A stretch of 64,000 nt of DNA, taken from Cohnella herbarum. Lineage in GTDB: Bacteria; Bacillota; Bacilli; Paenibacillales; Paenibacillaceae. Below, piece after piece: positions 53,370 through 63,153 of the stretch. The translations under genes were made by a program, and so were the position numbers. The stretch is from contig NZ_CP051680.1 of assembly GCF_012849095.1 (NCBI RefSeq), forward strand, positions 3,994,501-4,058,500. The letters are read 5' to 3'. The notes under the pieces were generated by a model, which had not been told where the DNA came from, made no database searches, and saw only the letters and a list, made by a program, of their open reading frames with translations. Every line of letters starts with the position of its first letter. Position 1 is the first letter of the stretch.

Positions 53370-54833
53370 TCAGTCGCAGCTGCAGGAAGTCAGCTTAGCG
53401 TCTTCGAACTCGACGGGGGTTGGATAGTCGTTGTTGAAGCAAGCTAAGCACAAACCCCGATTATACTCGTCGTCGTGCCCGCCGACGGAGTCGATCAAGC
53501 CCTTCTCGCTTAAGAAATAAAGCGAGTCGGCGTTAATCGCCTGACGAATTTCCTCCACCGTTTTGCTGGAAGCGATCAGGTCCGCCGGGTTCGGCGTATC
53601 GATGCCATAGTAACAAGGATTCATGAATGGCGGCGAAGTTATACGCACGTGCACCTCTAAGGCGCCTGCTTCGCGAAGCATGTTTACGATCCGCAGCGAA
53701 GTCGTGCCCCGAACGATCGAGTCGTCGATCATGACGACCCGCTTGCCCTCGACGACTTTGCGTACGGCGGACAGCTTCATTTTCACGCCTTTCTCGCGAA
53801 GCTCTTGAGAGGGCTGGATAAAAGTACGTCCGGTATATTTATTTTTGATCAAACCTAGCTCGTAAGGAATACCCGTCTGCTCCGCATAACCGATCGCAGC
53901 CGAAATACTCGAATCCGGCACGCCGGTCACGATATCCGCGTCGACGAACGACTCTTGCGCAAGCTGCTGCCCCATCCGTTTACGGGAGGAATGCAGGTTC
54001 ACGCCGTAGATGTCGCTGTCCGGCCTTGCGAAATAGATATACTCCATCGCGCATACCGCGCGGCGCTGCATCGGCGCAAAACGATCTTCCCGCAAGCCGT
54101 TCTGATCGAGCACGAGCAGTTCGCCCGGCTGTACGTCCCGAACGTAGACCGCTCCGATCGTTTCCAAAGCGCACGATTCGGAAGCGAAAATATACGCATC
54201 GCCTAAGCGCCCCATGACGAGCGGACGAAGACCGTGGGAATCGCATGCCGCGATCAATTGACCCTGCGTCTGAATCAGGAACGCAAAGCCCCCGATCAAG
54301 CGGGAGAAAGCGTCCTTAACCGCCTCCACGAGATTTTTGGGAGAACGGGCGATCAGATGGGCGATGACCTCGGTATCGCTTGTCGTCTGGAAGATCGAAC
54401 CTAAGTCTTCTAACTCTTTGCGAATGCCCGGCTCGTTAACCAAGTTACCGTTCGTGCATACCGCCAAGTCCCCTCCGCGATATTTGAACACGAGAGGTTG
54501 CGCGTTACCCAGTCCGCTTCCGCCGGCTGTCGAGTAACGAACATGGCCGATCGCTTGACTACCTTTTAACGATTCTAAAATGTCGCGGTCGAACACTTCT
54601 TTGACGAGCCCCATCCCCCGATGGTAATGGAACGTGCCGTCGTTCGAAGTGCAGATTCCGCAGCTTTCTTCGCCGCGGTGCTGCAACGCATGCAAACCGT
54701 AATAAGATAGATTGGCCGCATCGGGATGACCGAACACCCCGAATACGCCGCACTCTTCCTTTAATTTGTCGAAAATAGAGTCTTTGCTGCCGTTGCCCTC
54801 GTTGTAATAGTCCCCGGTCCAGAGCTGAGTCAC
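53370..54833 (-). CDS. purF: Amidophosphoribosyltransferase
   Basis: About 487 residues from GTG 54831-54833, chosen because GGGGGA lies 7 nt upstream. A longer frame overlapping purL is possible. The N-terminal nucleophile hydrolase domain begins at Cys28 (EECGVFGVFG) after a short propeptide. The PRPP loop reads VMIDDSIVRGTTS. The C-terminus CLACFNNDYP...CSCD supplies the cluster cysteines of the Bacillus-type iron-sulfur enzyme. It makes phosphoribosylamine from PRPP and glutamine, the committed and feedback-controlled step. Confidence 0.96.
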   Translation of the reverse strand: MTQLWTGDYYNEGNGSKDSIFDKLKEECGVFGVFGHPDAANLSYYGLHALQHRGEESCGICTSNDGTFHYHRGMGLVKEVFDRDILESLKGSQAIGHVRYSTAGGSGLGNAQPLVFKYRGGDLAVCTNGNLVNEPGIRKELEDLGSIFQTTSDTEVIAHLIARSPKNLVEAVKDAFSRLIGGFAFLIQTQGQLIAACDSHGLRPLVMGRLGDAYIFASESCALETIGAVYVRDVQPGELLVLDQNGLREDRFAPMQRRAVCAMEYIYFARPDSDIYGVNLHSSRKRMGQQLAQESFVDADIVTGVPDSSISAAIGYAEQTGIPYELGLIKNKYTGRTFIQPSQELREKGVKMKLSAVRKVVEGKRVVMIDDSIVRGTTSLRIVNMLREAGALEVHVRITSPPFMNPCYYGIDTPNPADLIASSKTVEEIRQAINADSLYFLSEKGLIDSVGGHDDEYNRGLCLACFNNDYPTPVEFEDAKLTSCSCD

Positions 54834-54862
54834 TGCTGTTCCCCCATTTGCAACACTTGGTG

Positions 54863-57118
54863 TCATGCTTGATTACCGACCATATGATTAGGAATCGCTT
54901 GTTTCCACACCTGGCGAAGCTCGGCGATCGATGCGTCGATCGCATCGTGCCCTCCGATATTCACTTTCAGACGATCGCCCGCAACCGTACCGAGACGTTC
55001 GACCGGAACTCCGGCAAGCGTAATCGCGACCACAAGTTTGTCCGCAAGTTCAGGCTTAGCCGTAAGAAGGATACGAGATTGCGATTCGCTGAACAACGCG
55101 ATATCCGGACGAAGATTCGATTCGAACGTGACGTTGGCGCCAAGTCCGCGACCGAAGCCCGCTTCCGCAAGAGCTGCTGCCAACCCGCCCTCGGACAAGT
55201 CATGCGCCGAAGCGACAAGACCTTGCTGAATAACGCTAAGCACCGTTTTATGCAGCTTCTGCTCCGTAGCCAGATCAAGCTCCGGAGGGCGGCCTTCCGT
55301 TACGCCGTGAACCGCGTATTGGAATTCGCTGCCGCCGATTTCCGCTTTCGTCTCGCCAAGCAGGAAAATGACGTCCCCTTCGGCTTTAAACTCTTGCGTC
55401 GTAATGTGATCCGTATCATGTACGAGACCGACCATGCCGACCACTGGCGTCGGGTAGATCGCGCCGCGCGTATTCTCGTTGTAAAGCGATACGTTACCGC
55501 CGATGACCGGAGTATCGAGCACGCGGCAAGCTTCCGCCATGCCGTCCACCGCTTTCTCCATTTGCCAGAAAATTTCCGGCTTTTCCGGGCTGCCGAAGTT
55601 CAGGTTGTCCGTAATCGCGAGCGGCTCTGCGCCGGAACACACGATATTACGACCAGCTTCCGCTACCGCGATTTTCCCGCCGACTTCCGGGTCAAGATAC
55701 ACATAACGGCCATTGCAGTCCGTCGTCATCGCAAGACCTTTGCGCGTACCGCGAATCGTAACGACGGCAGCATCCGAACCTGGGCGAACCGCAGTCTCGG
55801 TGCGAACCATATAATCGTATTGATTATAAACCCACTCTTTGCTCGCAAGCGACGGAGAACCGAGCACTTTTTTCAGCGCGGCGTTCAGGTCGAGTACTTG
55901 CTCGTAGCGGTTCGTATCGATGGATCCGTTTTTCAAATAGTACTCGGGAACTTGCGACGGTTTCTCGTAGATCGGGCAATCGTCGACAAGCGCGTGAACC
56001 GGCATATCGCCGACTAGCTCGCCCTTGTGGAACAGTTTCAGACGACCATCGTCAGATACTTTGCCGACCTTCGCGCAATGCAGTCCCCAACGCTCGAAAA
56101 TCCCTTTCGCTTGCGCCTCGTGTTGTGGTTCGCAGACGAACAACATCCGCTCTTGCGACTCGGACAGCATCATCTCGTAAGCCGTCATGCCTTCTTCGCG
56201 CTGCGGAACTTCATCCAGATAGAGCTCCATACCATTACCGGCTTTGCTCGCCATCTCCGCGCTCGAACAAGTCAATCCCGCCGCGCCCATATCTTGAATA
56301 CCGAGTACGATACCGGAATCGATCAGCTCCAGAGTAGCCTCCATAACCAGCTTCTCCATGAACGGATCGCCGACTTGCACGGCCGAACGCTTCGCTTCGG
56401 ATGCCGCGGATAAATCCTCGGATGCGAAAGTCGCGCCGTGGATTCCGTCGCGTCCGGTTGCAGGACCTACGTAGAACACCGGGTTCCCGATTCCTTTGGC
56501 AACGCCGCGTTGGATTTTGTCGTGGTCGATCAGACCTACGCACATCGCGTTTACGAGCGGATTGCCTTCATAGGCTTCATCGAACATGATTTCTCCGGCT
56601 ACCGTCGGGATTCCGATACAGTTCCCGTAGCCCGCGATCCCGCTGACCACGTGCTCGAACAGGTAACGAACGCGATCGTTCTCGAGACGTCCGAAACGCA
56701 AGGAGTTAAGCAAAGCGATAGGACGAGCGCCCATCGAGAAAATATCGCGAATGATCCCGCCGACGCCTGTCGCCGCGCCTTGGTAAGGCTCGACCGCTGA
56801 CGGATGGTTGTGGGATTCGATCTTGAACACGACCGCTTGATTATCGCCGATATCGACGATTCCGGCGCCTTCGCCAGGTCCCATCAATACGCGAGGTCCC
56901 GTGATCGGGAATTTCTTTAAGAGGGGTTTCGAGTTTTTGTACGCGCAGTGCTCGGACCACATTACGCTGAATACGCCGATTTCCGTGTAGTTCGGTTTAC
57001 GTCCCATGAAGCCGCAAATAAGGTCGTATTCCTTGTCCGATACTCCGAATTGCTTATATATTTTCTGTTCCGCGATTTGCTCGACAGTTGGTTCCTTAGC
57101 GGATACTTGCTGCGCCAT
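54863..57118 (-). CDS. purL: FGAM synthase, large subunit
   Basis: 751 residues, the short PurL type that needs separate PurQ and PurS. Motifs: [20 protein letters not shown], the ATP-binding [39 protein letters not shown] and [22 protein letters not shown] precedes the ATG at 57116-57118. Produces FGAM from FGAR, with ammonia passed from PurQ. It lies 12 bp behind purQ. Confidence 0.97.
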   Translation of the reverse strand: MAQQVSAKEPTVEQIAEQKIYKQFGVSDKEYDLICGFMGRKPNYTEIGVFSVMWSEHCAYKNSKPLLKKFPITGPRVLMGPGEGAGIVDIGDNQAVVFKIESHNHPSAVEPYQGAATGVGGIIRDIFSMGARPIALLNSLRFGRLENDRVRYLFEHVVSGIAGYGNCIGIPTVAGEIMFDEAYEGNPLVNAMCVGLIDHDKIQRGVAKGIGNPVFYVGPATGRDGIHGATFASEDLSAASEAKRSAVQVGDPFMEKLVMEATLELIDSGIVLGIQDMGAAGLTCSSAEMASKAGNGMELYLDEVPQREEGMTAYEMMLSESQERMLFVCEPQHEAQAKGIFERWGLHCAKVGKVSDDGRLKLFHKGELVGDMPVHALVDDCPIYEKPSQVPEYYLKNGSIDTNRYEQVLDLNAALKKVLGSPSLASKEWVYNQYDYMVRTETAVRPGSDAAVVTIRGTRKGLAMTTDCNGRYVYLDPEVGGKIAVAEAGRNIVCSGAEPLAITDNLNFGSPEKPEIFWQMEKAVDGMAEACRVLDTPVIGGNVSLYNENTRGAIYPTPVVGMVGLVHDTDHITTQEFKAEGDVIFLLGETKAEIGGSEFQYAVHGVTEGRPPELDLATEQKLHKTVLSVIQQGLVASAHDLSEGGLAAALAEAGFGRGLGANVTFESNLRPDIALFSESQSRILLTAKPELADKLVVAITLAGVPVERLGTVAGDRLKVNIGGHDAIDASIAELRQVWKQAIPNHMVGNQA

Positions 57119-57130
57119 TACGTTCCCTCC

Positions 57131-57838
57131 TTAGTTGGCCCGAGCGCTGCTAGCCGCGCCGGATTTTGCCTGCGTCAAAAAAGCGTTTAGTACTGACGTA
57201 AACATCTTCACTCCGTCTGCGGAACCGAGGATATCTTTCACCGCGCGCTCCGGATGCGGCATCATGCCGACTACGTTCCCCGCTTCGTTGCACACGCCGG
57301 CAATATTGTCTACGGAGCCGTTCGGATTGTCGCCCGCATAGCGGAAAACGATTTGGTTGTTCGCTTTCAGCTTAGCCAATGTTTCGTCGTCTACGAAATA
57401 GTTGCCTTCGCCGTGGGCGATCGGAATATCGATAACGTCGCCTTGCTTGTACGCATTCGTAAAAGATGTGTTAGTGTTCTCTACGACCAGCTCTACTTGG
57501 TGGCAGCGGAACTTAAGCGAGTTGTTGCGGATAAGCGCGCCCGGGAGAAGCCCCGACTCCGTAAGAATTTGGAATCCGTTGCAGATTCCGAGGATGAACT
57601 TGCCGGCTTCGGCCGCTTTGTGAACTTCCGCCATAACGGGAGCGAATTGCGCGATCGCGCCGCAGCGCAGGTAATCTCCGTAGGAGAAACCGCCCGGTAC
57701 GAGAATCGCGTCGTATGCGGACAGGTCGGTGGCCGTGTGGAAAACGTAATCGACGGATTGGCCTACCGTGTCTTCTACGGCTTTATAACAGTCAATATCG
57801 CAGTTGGAGCCCGGGAATACGAGGACAGCGAATTTCAT
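57131..57838 (-). CDS. purQ: FGAM synthase, glutaminase subunit
   Basis: About 235 residues from ATG 57836-57838. Its ribosome binding site GGAGGG lies in the last codons of purS, so the two are coupled. Class I glutamine amidotransferase: nucleophile Cys in ILGICNGFQ and catalytic His/Glu in [18 protein letters not shown] at the start and [10 protein letters not shown] are family motifs. Supplies ammonia to PurL. Confidence 0.97.
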   Translation of the reverse strand: MKFAVLVFPGSNCDIDCYKAVEDTVGQSVDYVFHTATDLSAYDAILVPGGFSYGDYLRCGAIAQFAPVMAEVHKAAEAGKFILGICNGFQILTESGLLPGALIRNNSLKFRCHQVELVVENTNTSFTNAYKQGDVIDIPIAHGEGNYFVDDETLAKLKANNQIVFRYAGDNPNGSVDNIAGVCNEAGNVVGMMPHPERAVKDILGSADGVKMFTSVLNAFLTQAKSGAASSARAN

Positions 57839-57845
57839 GAGCGCC

Positions 57846-58088
57846 TCAGCCCTCCAATTCGAAACGATAGTCTTCGACAACCGTGTTCGCCAGTAGCTTC
57901 TCGCACATCACTTTGAGCTTTTCCTCCGCTTGCGCGCGGTCGTTCGTATCCAGTTCCAATTCCAGGTATTTACCGATTCTCACTTTGCCGACTTCGTTGA
58001 AGCCAAGCGTATGCAGCGCGCCTTGCACCGCGTTCCCTTGCGGGTCGAGCACGTTCTGCTTAATCGTTACGTAAACCTTTGCTTTCAT
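57846..58088 (-). CDS. purS: FGAM synthase, PurS subunit
   Basis: 80 residues, the normal size. Alpha-beta dimer subunit that holds PurQ and PurL together and helps ammonia transfer. Motifs: [20 protein letters not shown] and [20 protein letters not shown] lies ahead of the ATG. It is separated from purC upstream by the 396-bp repeat region and stands 7 bp before purQ. Confidence 0.97.
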   Translation of the reverse strand: MKAKVYVTIKQNVLDPQGNAVQGALHTLGFNEVGKVRIGKYLELELDTNDRAQAEEKLKVMCEKLLANTVVEDYRFELEG

Positions 58089-58197
58089 TGGAGTTCCTCC
58101 TGATATGGGGTATGGATTTGATTAGTTGGTTAGTTGGTAGATGTGCGACTTGAAAATGTAGCGCGATAAAGTTGGTTTAGTTTGGCTTAGTTGGCTT

Positions 58198-58470
58198 CCC
58201 GAGGCCCACTTCGTGCAAAATAGTGGTGGTTTTCACCGCTATTTCGTGCCCCGGCCCGACTTTCGGCACTATAGCGGTGTTTTTCACCGCTATTTCGTGC
58301 CCCGGCCCGACTTTCGGCACAATAGCGGTGGTTTTCACCGCTATTCCTTGCCCCGGCCCGACTTTCGGCACAATAGCGGTGGTTTTCACTGCTATTCCGT
58401 GCCCCGGCCCGACTTTCGGCACTATAGCGGTGGTTTTCACCGCTATTTCGTGCCCCGAGCCAACTTTGCC
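58198..58470. repeat. purC-purS intergenic array of 51-bp hairpin repeats
   Basis: Four exact-period units at 58250-58300, 58301-58351, 58352-58402 and 58403-58453, a diverged 52-bp unit before (58198-58249) and a partial unit after. Each carries a 10-bp stem AATAGCGGTG / CACCGCTATT with a short T-rich loop, flanked by GCAC...GTGC in most copies and by CCCGGCCCGACTTTCG. The sequence is unrelated to the purF-purM array, but the period is the same 51 bp. A 397-bp gap separates purC from purS. Confidence 0.92.
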
Positions 58471-58484
58471 CGGTCCGCTATTCC

Positions 58485-59366
58485 TTACTTCATTAACCTG
58501 CGAGCAATATCCTGATATCTCGACGTAGTCGCTTCTACTACCGAATTCGGCAAAGGGGGAGGAGGACTGTTCTTGTCCCAATCCGATCCCGACAAGTAGG
58601 CTCGAACCGGCTCTTTGTCCATGCTGTCGATCTCGACGTCGAGCTTGTAATTTTCCTCCGCCCAGAAACGCGAGGAGTCCGGGGTAAACAATTCATCGAT
58701 AAGAATGATTTCGCCGTCGATCAATCCGAACTCGAACTTGCAATCCGCAAGGATAATGCCCCGCTTGGCGCAATAGTCTCGGCCGAACTCGTAAAGCTTC
58801 AGGCTGCGATCCCGCAAACCTTCGGCTAACTCCGTACCCACTCGACGCGCCATCTCCTCGAAAGGAATGTCCTCGTCATGTCCGACATCGTTCTTGCCCG
58901 CCGGGGTGAAGATCGGCTGCTCCAGCTTAGAGTTCTTATGCAAACCCTCCGGTAGCTTAATGCCGTTAACTTCGCCGTTCGCTTGATATTGCCGCCATCC
59001 GCCGCCCGTAATGTAGCCGCGCACGACGCACTCGATATCGATCCTTTTCGCTTTGCGACTAACCATGATTCTACCAGCAAGCTTGTCCGGCTCGCTAACG
59101 AGATCTCCCAGCAACGCTACGTCAGTGTGAACGACATGATTGGGCTGAATCGCCGCCGTTTGTTCGAACCAGTAAGCGCTCAAGCCGTTCAACACGCTGC
59201 CTTTGCCTGGAACCGGAGGATCCAGCACGTAATCGAATGCCGAGATCCGGTCCGTTACTACGATTAATAGATGTTCTCCGAGATCGTACAGCTCCCGGAC
59301 TTTGCCCTTATGAATAAGGGGGGCGTTAACGAGCCCTTCGGCCGTAGCCAAAGCTTGGGTAGTCAT
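58485..59366 (-). CDS. purC: SAICAR synthase
   Basis: About 293 residues from ATG 59364-59366, with AAGGAGG upstream; this is longer than the 240-residue B. subtilis form and resembles the longer SAICAR synthase type. Motifs: HKGKVRELYDLGEHLLIVVTD, DRISAFDYVL, RGYITGGGW and DELFTPDSSRFW. Joins aspartate to CAIR with ATP. The last 15 residues lie against the repeat array that follows. Confidence 0.96.
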   Translation of the reverse strand: MTTQALATAEGLVNAPLIHKGKVRELYDLGEHLLIVVTDRISAFDYVLDPPVPGKGSVLNGLSAYWFEQTAAIQPNHVVHTDVALLGDLVSEPDKLAGRIMVSRKAKRIDIECVVRGYITGGGWRQYQANGEVNGIKLPEGLHKNSKLEQPIFTPAGKNDVGHDEDIPFEEMARRVGTELAEGLRDRSLKLYEFGRDYCAKRGIILADCKFEFGLIDGEIILIDELFTPDSSRFWAEENYKLDVEIDSMDKEPVRAYLSGSDWDKNSPPPPLPNSVVEATTSRYQDIARRLMK

Positions 59367-59404
59367 GTCTGCCTCCTTGGGGCGATTCACCGCCGCCGTT
59401 TACC

Positions 59405-60700
59405 TTATTTCAATCCCAAACGTTCGAAAATCGTACCGACGTGCTTAAGATGCCATGTCGGATCGAAGCATTCCGCGATTTCCTCGGCGGACAACACATC
59501 CGTCATTTCCTTCGTCGACTCCACGATATCGCGGAAGTCGCGTTGTTCTTCCCACGCCTGCATCGCGCGCGGTTGAACCGTATCGTAAGCTTGCTCGCGG
59601 CTGAAGCCTTTGTCGATCAACTTCGTCATAACGCGGCCGGAGAAAGGCACATTGTAAGTACGAGTCATATTGCGCTTCATATTTTCCGGGAATACCGTCA
59701 AGTTCTTCACAATGTTGCCGAAACGGTTAAGCATATAGTTCAGAAGCATCGTCGCGTCCGGCAAAATAATTCTTTCCGCGGAGGAGTGGGAGATATCGCG
59801 TTCGTGCCACAGAGGAACGTTCTCGTACGCGGTCAACATATGTCCGCGAATAACGCGGGACAAGCCGCTCATGTTCTCGCAACCGATCGGGTTGCGCTTG
59901 TGCGGCATTGCCGACGAACCCTTCTGGCCTTTGCCGAACGGCTCTTCGACTTCGCGGAATTCGCTCTTCTGCAAGCCGCGAATTTCCGTCGCGAACTTGT
60001 CGATCGAAGTCGCGATCAACGCCAAAGTCGCCATATATTCCGCATGGCGGTCGCGTTGCAGCGTTTGTGTCGAGATCGGTGCCGCCTTGATCCCCAGCTT
60101 CCGACATACGAACTCTTCAACAGCCGGATCGATATTCGCGTAAGTGCCGACGGCGCCGGACATTTTACCGAATTGAACGCCGTCCGCAGCGCGCTCAAAC
60201 CGCTCTAAGTTGCGTTTCATTTCTTCGTGCCACAATGCCAGTTTCAATCCGAAAGTCGTCGGCTCGGCATGAACGCCGTGCGTACGGCCCATCATCGGAG
60301 TGTCTTTGTATTTAATCGCTTGATCGCGAACAATCGAGATGAAGTTCTCGATGTCTTTCTTCAATATTGCGTTAGCTTGCAATAACAGATAACCCATAGC
60401 CGTATCCACGACGTCGGTCGATGTCAGCCCGTAATGAACCCATTTGCGTTCCGCGCCCAAGCTTTCGGATACCGCGCGAGTAAAGGCGATGACGTCATGG
60501 CGGGTTTCGAGCTCGATTTCGTTGATGCGATCGATGTCGAATTTGGCGTTCTTGCGAAGCTCCACCGTGTCTTCATGAGGAATATGGCCTAACTCTGCCC
60601 AGGCTTCGCATGCGCATAATTCGACTTCCAGCCAAGCGTTGAATTTGTTTTCTTCCGTCCAAATGGCCCTCATCTCGGGGCGGCTATAACGTTCTAACAT
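59405..60700 (-). CDS. purB: Adenylosuccinate lyase
   Basis: 431 residues, normal length. Fumarase/aspartase-superfamily enzyme acting twice in the route: SAICAR to AICAR and adenylosuccinate to AMP. Signature loop [17 protein letters not shown]; other motifs are [11 protein letters not shown] and [14 protein letters not shown] with a catalytic His. It lies 6 bp behind purK and 38 bp before purC. Confidence 0.97.
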   Translation of the reverse strand: MLERYSRPEMRAIWTEENKFNAWLEVELCACEAWAELGHIPHEDTVELRKNAKFDIDRINEIELETRHDVIAFTRAVSESLGAERKWVHYGLTSTDVVDTAMGYLLLQANAILKKDIENFISIVRDQAIKYKDTPMMGRTHGVHAEPTTFGLKLALWHEEMKRNLERFERAADGVQFGKMSGAVGTYANIDPAVEEFVCRKLGIKAAPISTQTLQRDRHAEYMATLALIATSIDKFATEIRGLQKSEFREVEEPFGKGQKGSSAMPHKRNPIGCENMSGLSRVIRGHMLTAYENVPLWHERDISHSSAERIILPDATMLLNYMLNRFGNIVKNLTVFPENMKRNMTRTYNVPFSGRVMTKLIDKGFSREQAYDTVQPRAMQAWEEQRDFRDIVESTKEMTDVLSAEEIAECFDPTWHLKHVGTIFERLGLK

Positions 60701-60706
60701 GGTTGT

Positions 60707-62023
60707 TTAGACCCTCCATATATTCGATTGGGTTATCCATTCCAGGGCCGCTTCCACGTTAGGGGCGAGCACGTTCAGGTGTCCCATTTTTCGTTTATGT
60801 TTCGCCTCGGCTTTGCCGTAAAGATGAACCTTCGGCTCAACTCCCAGCCTCTCCGCTTCGGCATCATGATCCGCCATCCAAGCTAGCAGCGGTTCCATGT
60901 GTTCGCCGAGGATATTGGCCATGACGACCGGCGATAGCAAAGCCGTGTCGCCGAGCGGCAAGTCGCAAATGGCCCGCACATGCTGCTCGAATTGGGAAGT
61001 CCGGCAAGCTTCCATCGTATAGTGGCCCGAATTATGCGGCCTTGGCGCCAATTCGTTGACGTACAATTGTCCGTCGGCCGTCAAGAACAGCTCGACCGCG
61101 ATGAGTCCGACGACGCCGAGCGTCTCGGCTATCGATACGGCCAACTTCTCCGCCTCGCGTCGCACCGAATCGTCGATACGTGCCGGAACGATAGATAAGT
61201 GCAATATATTATGAACATGGACGTTTTCCGCGGGCGGGAAAGTTTTCACTTCGCCTGAAGGCCGTCTGGCCGCGATCACGGAAATTTCCTTGTCGAACAC
61301 GATAAATTTCTCAAGCACGAGCTGCGTACCGCTTCGGCTTGCTTCGTTCCAAGCCGGCTCTAATTCGTCTTCGGCTCGCAATACCCATTGCCCTTTGCCG
61401 TCATAACCGCCGGTAGCGGTTTTGAGCACGGCTGGCAAGCCCAACAAAGCGGCCGATTCGCGAAGGCTTTCCAAGCTGACGATTTCGGCATAAGGAGCAA
61501 CCTTCACGCCCGCCGCTTCGACCGCGCGTTTCTCGCGCAGACGGTGCTGGGTCGTATACAACAACGCGCTGCCTTGCGGTACGTAAGATTCCTTCTCCAA
61601 CATAGCCGCTACTCCCGCATCGACGTTCTCGAATTCATAAGTAATGATATCCGAGCGCTTCGCCAGCTCGCGTGCCGCTTCTTGATCGTCATAAGCCGCT
61701 ACGATCTGGGAAGCCGTCTGTCCGCAAGGACTATTGGGAGTCGGATCAAGCGTGACGAACCGATACCCGAGACGGTTGCCCGCATGCGCCAACATCCGTC
61801 CCAGTTGCCCGCCGCCAAGCACGCCGATGGTCGCTCCAGGCAAGATCGTTCGAGGCTGCGAACTAGCCGCTCCCTCGTCGACGCCGACGATCTCGCATCC
61901 GAACGCATCGCATACAGCGCCTTCTCCGCCGAACAAACTCACTAATTTTTCTCCGTTTGTATTCCCGTTTGTATTCCCGATTGCATCTCCGTTGATATTC
62001 CCGTTTGTATCCCCGTAGCTCAT
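60707..62023 (-). CDS. purK: N5-carboxyaminoimidazole ribonucleotide synthase
   Basis: 438 residues, about 55 more than usual. ATP-grasp core from about residue 60: [44 protein letters not shown] and [17 protein letters not shown]. Converts AIR to N5-CAIR with bicarbonate. The extra N-terminus starts [20 protein letters not shown] and is coded by five 12-bp repeats (61951-62010). The first codon overlaps the purE stop by 4 bp, so the extension is expected to be translated. Confidence 0.95.
   Translation of the reverse strand: MSYGDTNGNINGDAIGNTNGNTNGEKLVSLFGGEGAVCDAFGCEIVGVDEGAASSQPRTILPGATIGVLGGGQLGRMLAHAGNRLGYRFVTLDPTPNSPCGQTASQIVAAYDDQEAARELAKRSDIITYEFENVDAGVAAMLEKESYVPQGSALLYTTQHRLREKRAVEAAGVKVAPYAEIVSLESLRESAALLGLPAVLKTATGGYDGKGQWVLRAEDELEPAWNEASRSGTQLVLEKFIVFDKEISVIAARRPSGEVKTFPPAENVHVHNILHLSIVPARIDDSVRREAEKLAVSIAETLGVVGLIAVELFLTADGQLYVNELAPRPHNSGHYTMEACRTSQFEQHVRAICDLPLGDTALLSPVVMANILGEHMEPLLAWMADHDAEAERLGVEPKVHLYGKAEAKHKRKMGHLNVLAPNVEAALEWITQSNIWRV
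61951..62010 (-). repeat. Five 12-bp tandem repeats in purK N-terminus
   Basis: Units of the type TCCCGTTTGTAT (plus strand) at 61951, 61963, 61975, 61987 and 61999. They encode an Asn/Gly/Thr-rich tract. The unit is a multiple of three, so copy-number change would keep the frame. Confidence 0.9.
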
Positions 62024-62508
62024 GATGGCAATTCTCCGTTTTCCAATACTTCTTGCGTAATCCGGTCGCGACGGGCGTTTACCCGGGCCTGTACTTCCGG
62101 ATCGAAAGAACCGATCATCTGCGCTGCCAGCAATCCCGCGTTCGTAGCGCCCGCGGTCCCGATCGCTACCGTCGCTACCGGAATTCCGCCGGGCATCTGC
62201 ACGATCGACAGCAACGAATCTAGCCCGTTCAGGGCCTTCGACTGAACAGGCACTCCGATGACGGGCAGAACGGTTTTGGCTGCGACCATGCCCGGAAGAT
62301 GGGCGGCACCGCCGGCACCGGCTATAATAACCTTTAACCCGCGCGAAACGGCGGATTCGGCATATTCGAACATTAAATCCGGGGTCCGATGAGCGGAGAC
62401 GACTTTTTTCTCGTATGGAATGTCAAGCTCCTCGAGCACCTCGCACGCTTTCTTCATCGTTTCCCAATCCGACGTGCTTCCCATGATGACGCCGACAAGT
62501 GACGACAT
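62020..62508 (-). CDS. purE: N5-CAIR mutase
   Basis: About 162 residues from ATG 62506-62508, with AAGGGTGG four nt upstream. An upstream in-frame start at 62739 would run through the leader terminator and is rejected. Motifs: [30 protein letters not shown] and [14 protein letters not shown]. Moves the carboxyl group of N5-CAIR to give CAIR. First gene of the operon; it overlaps purK by 4 bp. Confidence 0.97.
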   Translation of the reverse strand: MSSLVGVIMGSTSDWETMKKACEVLEELDIPYEKKVVSAHRTPDLMFEYAESAVSRGLKVIIAGAGGAAHLPGMVAAKTVLPVIGVPVQSKALNGLDSLLSIVQMPGGIPVATVAIGTAGATNAGLLAAQMIGSFDPEVQARVNARRDRITQEVLENGELPS

Positions 62509-62618
62509 GATTCCACCCTTCCCCAGCTGCAATGTTTTCTTCCAGTCAAGATCAACGCGTTGCCATCTTCTCATTAATAATTCGTGCAACTTATGCTTGC
62601 TAATCGTCCGATAAAACG

Positions 62619-62661
62619 AAAAAAGACCGATGGGAATACCGTAAGTATTCCCCAATCGGCC
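62619..62661 (-). terminator. Riboswitch-controlled terminator in purE leader
   Basis: GGCCGAT and GGGAATAC pair with GGTATTCCC and ATCGGTC around a 4-nt loop, and TTTTTT follows. The hairpin lies about 100 nt past the aptamer and about 110 nt before purE, the normal place for the expression platform of a transcription-off purine switch. The antiterminator was not drawn. Confidence 0.9.
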
Positions 62662-62760
62662 TTTAAGCTCTCTACTACGAATAAGCAGAACGCAACGGCG
62701 ACAAGAGAAAGCCCGAACCTGGACGGTCCGCGCTTCCATATGACTGTCGTTGACGATTGC

Positions 62761-62824
62761 CGCGTAGTCCGGAAATTAGGGTTTCCGGGTAGAGACGTTC
62801 GGGCCGATTCCCGACTTATACGCG
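62761..62824 (-). promoter_or_regulatory. Guanine-class purine riboswitch aptamer
   Basis: In the minus direction: P1 CGCGTA/TACGCG; J1/2 TAAG; P2 TCGGG/CCCGA with loop AATCGG; J2/3 ACGTCTCTAC; P3 CCGGAAA/TTTCCGG with loop CCCTAA; and the 3' junction GGACTACG. The C in GACTACG at the specificity position fits guanine/hypoxanthine rather than adenine binding. It lies in the purE leader, as in B. subtilis, and would shut the operon down when guanine is plentiful. Confidence 0.93.
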
Positions 62825-62875
62825 CATTGCGCCTTGCCCGTAACAGGCTAGCTAAATGCTCTTTTGACGTTTCTA

Positions 62876-62905
62876 AGTGTACCGCAGAGAAGGGTAAACT
62901 GTCAA
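62876..62905 (-). promoter_or_regulatory. Sigma-A-type promoter of the pur operon
   Basis: TTGACA (62900-62905) and TACACT (62876-62881) are 18 bp apart in the minus direction, giving a start near 62869, about 45 nt before the aptamer. Confidence 0.8.
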
Positions 62906-62907
62906 TC

Positions 62908-62952
62908 AAAGACGAACGCTTACATAACATCGAAATATTAATGTTCGGATTT
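62908..62952. promoter_or_regulatory. PurR box pair upstream of purE
   Basis: AAATCCGAACATT (62940-62952, minus) matches the PurBox AWWWCCGAACWWT at all 13 positions. An inverted, weaker box AAAGACGAACGCT (62908-62920, plus) matches 9 of 13. The spacing of 19 bp is a little wider than the 16-17 bp known in B. subtilis. It overlaps the region just upstream of -35, where PurR should repress unless PRPP is high. Confidence 0.85.
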
Positions 62953-63074
62953 GGACATACTTACGCGTATATTCGACCCATTCCTCGCTTGCACATACGT
63001 TCATTTTCAAATATTGTCATTATTTTCAATATGTCTCCAGACCCTTAAATGGCCTATTTCTTATTTAAAATTAA

Positions 63075-63116
63075 AACCCCGCCCCACCTCCGTCTAAGCG
63101 GAAGTGAAGCGGGGTT
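63075..63116 (-). terminator. Terminator of the pbuG-type gene
   Basis: AACCCCGC pairs with GCGGGGTT, with inner TCCG/CGGA pairing, and is followed by TTTTAATTTT in the minus direction. Confidence 0.9.
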
Positions 63117-63153
63117 GATTTATGCCATGAACCGCTAGGTTCATAAACGCGTA

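Larger units (their letters stand above)
62509..63153. other. purE leader and purE/pbuG-type intergenic region
   Basis: 645 bp. In transcription order (right to left): pbuG-type terminator (63075-63116), PurR box pair (62908-62952), promoter (62876-62905), guanine riboswitch aptamer (62761-62824), terminator (62619-62661) and the purE ribosome binding site. The leader RNA is about 360 nt. No gene lies here. Confidence 0.9.

Noticed and set aside
58213..58528. Two plus-strand frames through the same array
   Set aside because: Products of the repeat period; antisense to the operon and without ribosome binding sites.
58177..58581. Open minus-strand frame of 134 codons through the purC-purS array
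   Set aside because: It overlaps the purC 3' end in another frame and is open because of the 51-bp period; no start signal.
62509..62739. N-terminal extension of purE
   Set aside because: It would require translation through the leader terminator, and the conserved protein starts at 62508 after a good ribosome binding site.
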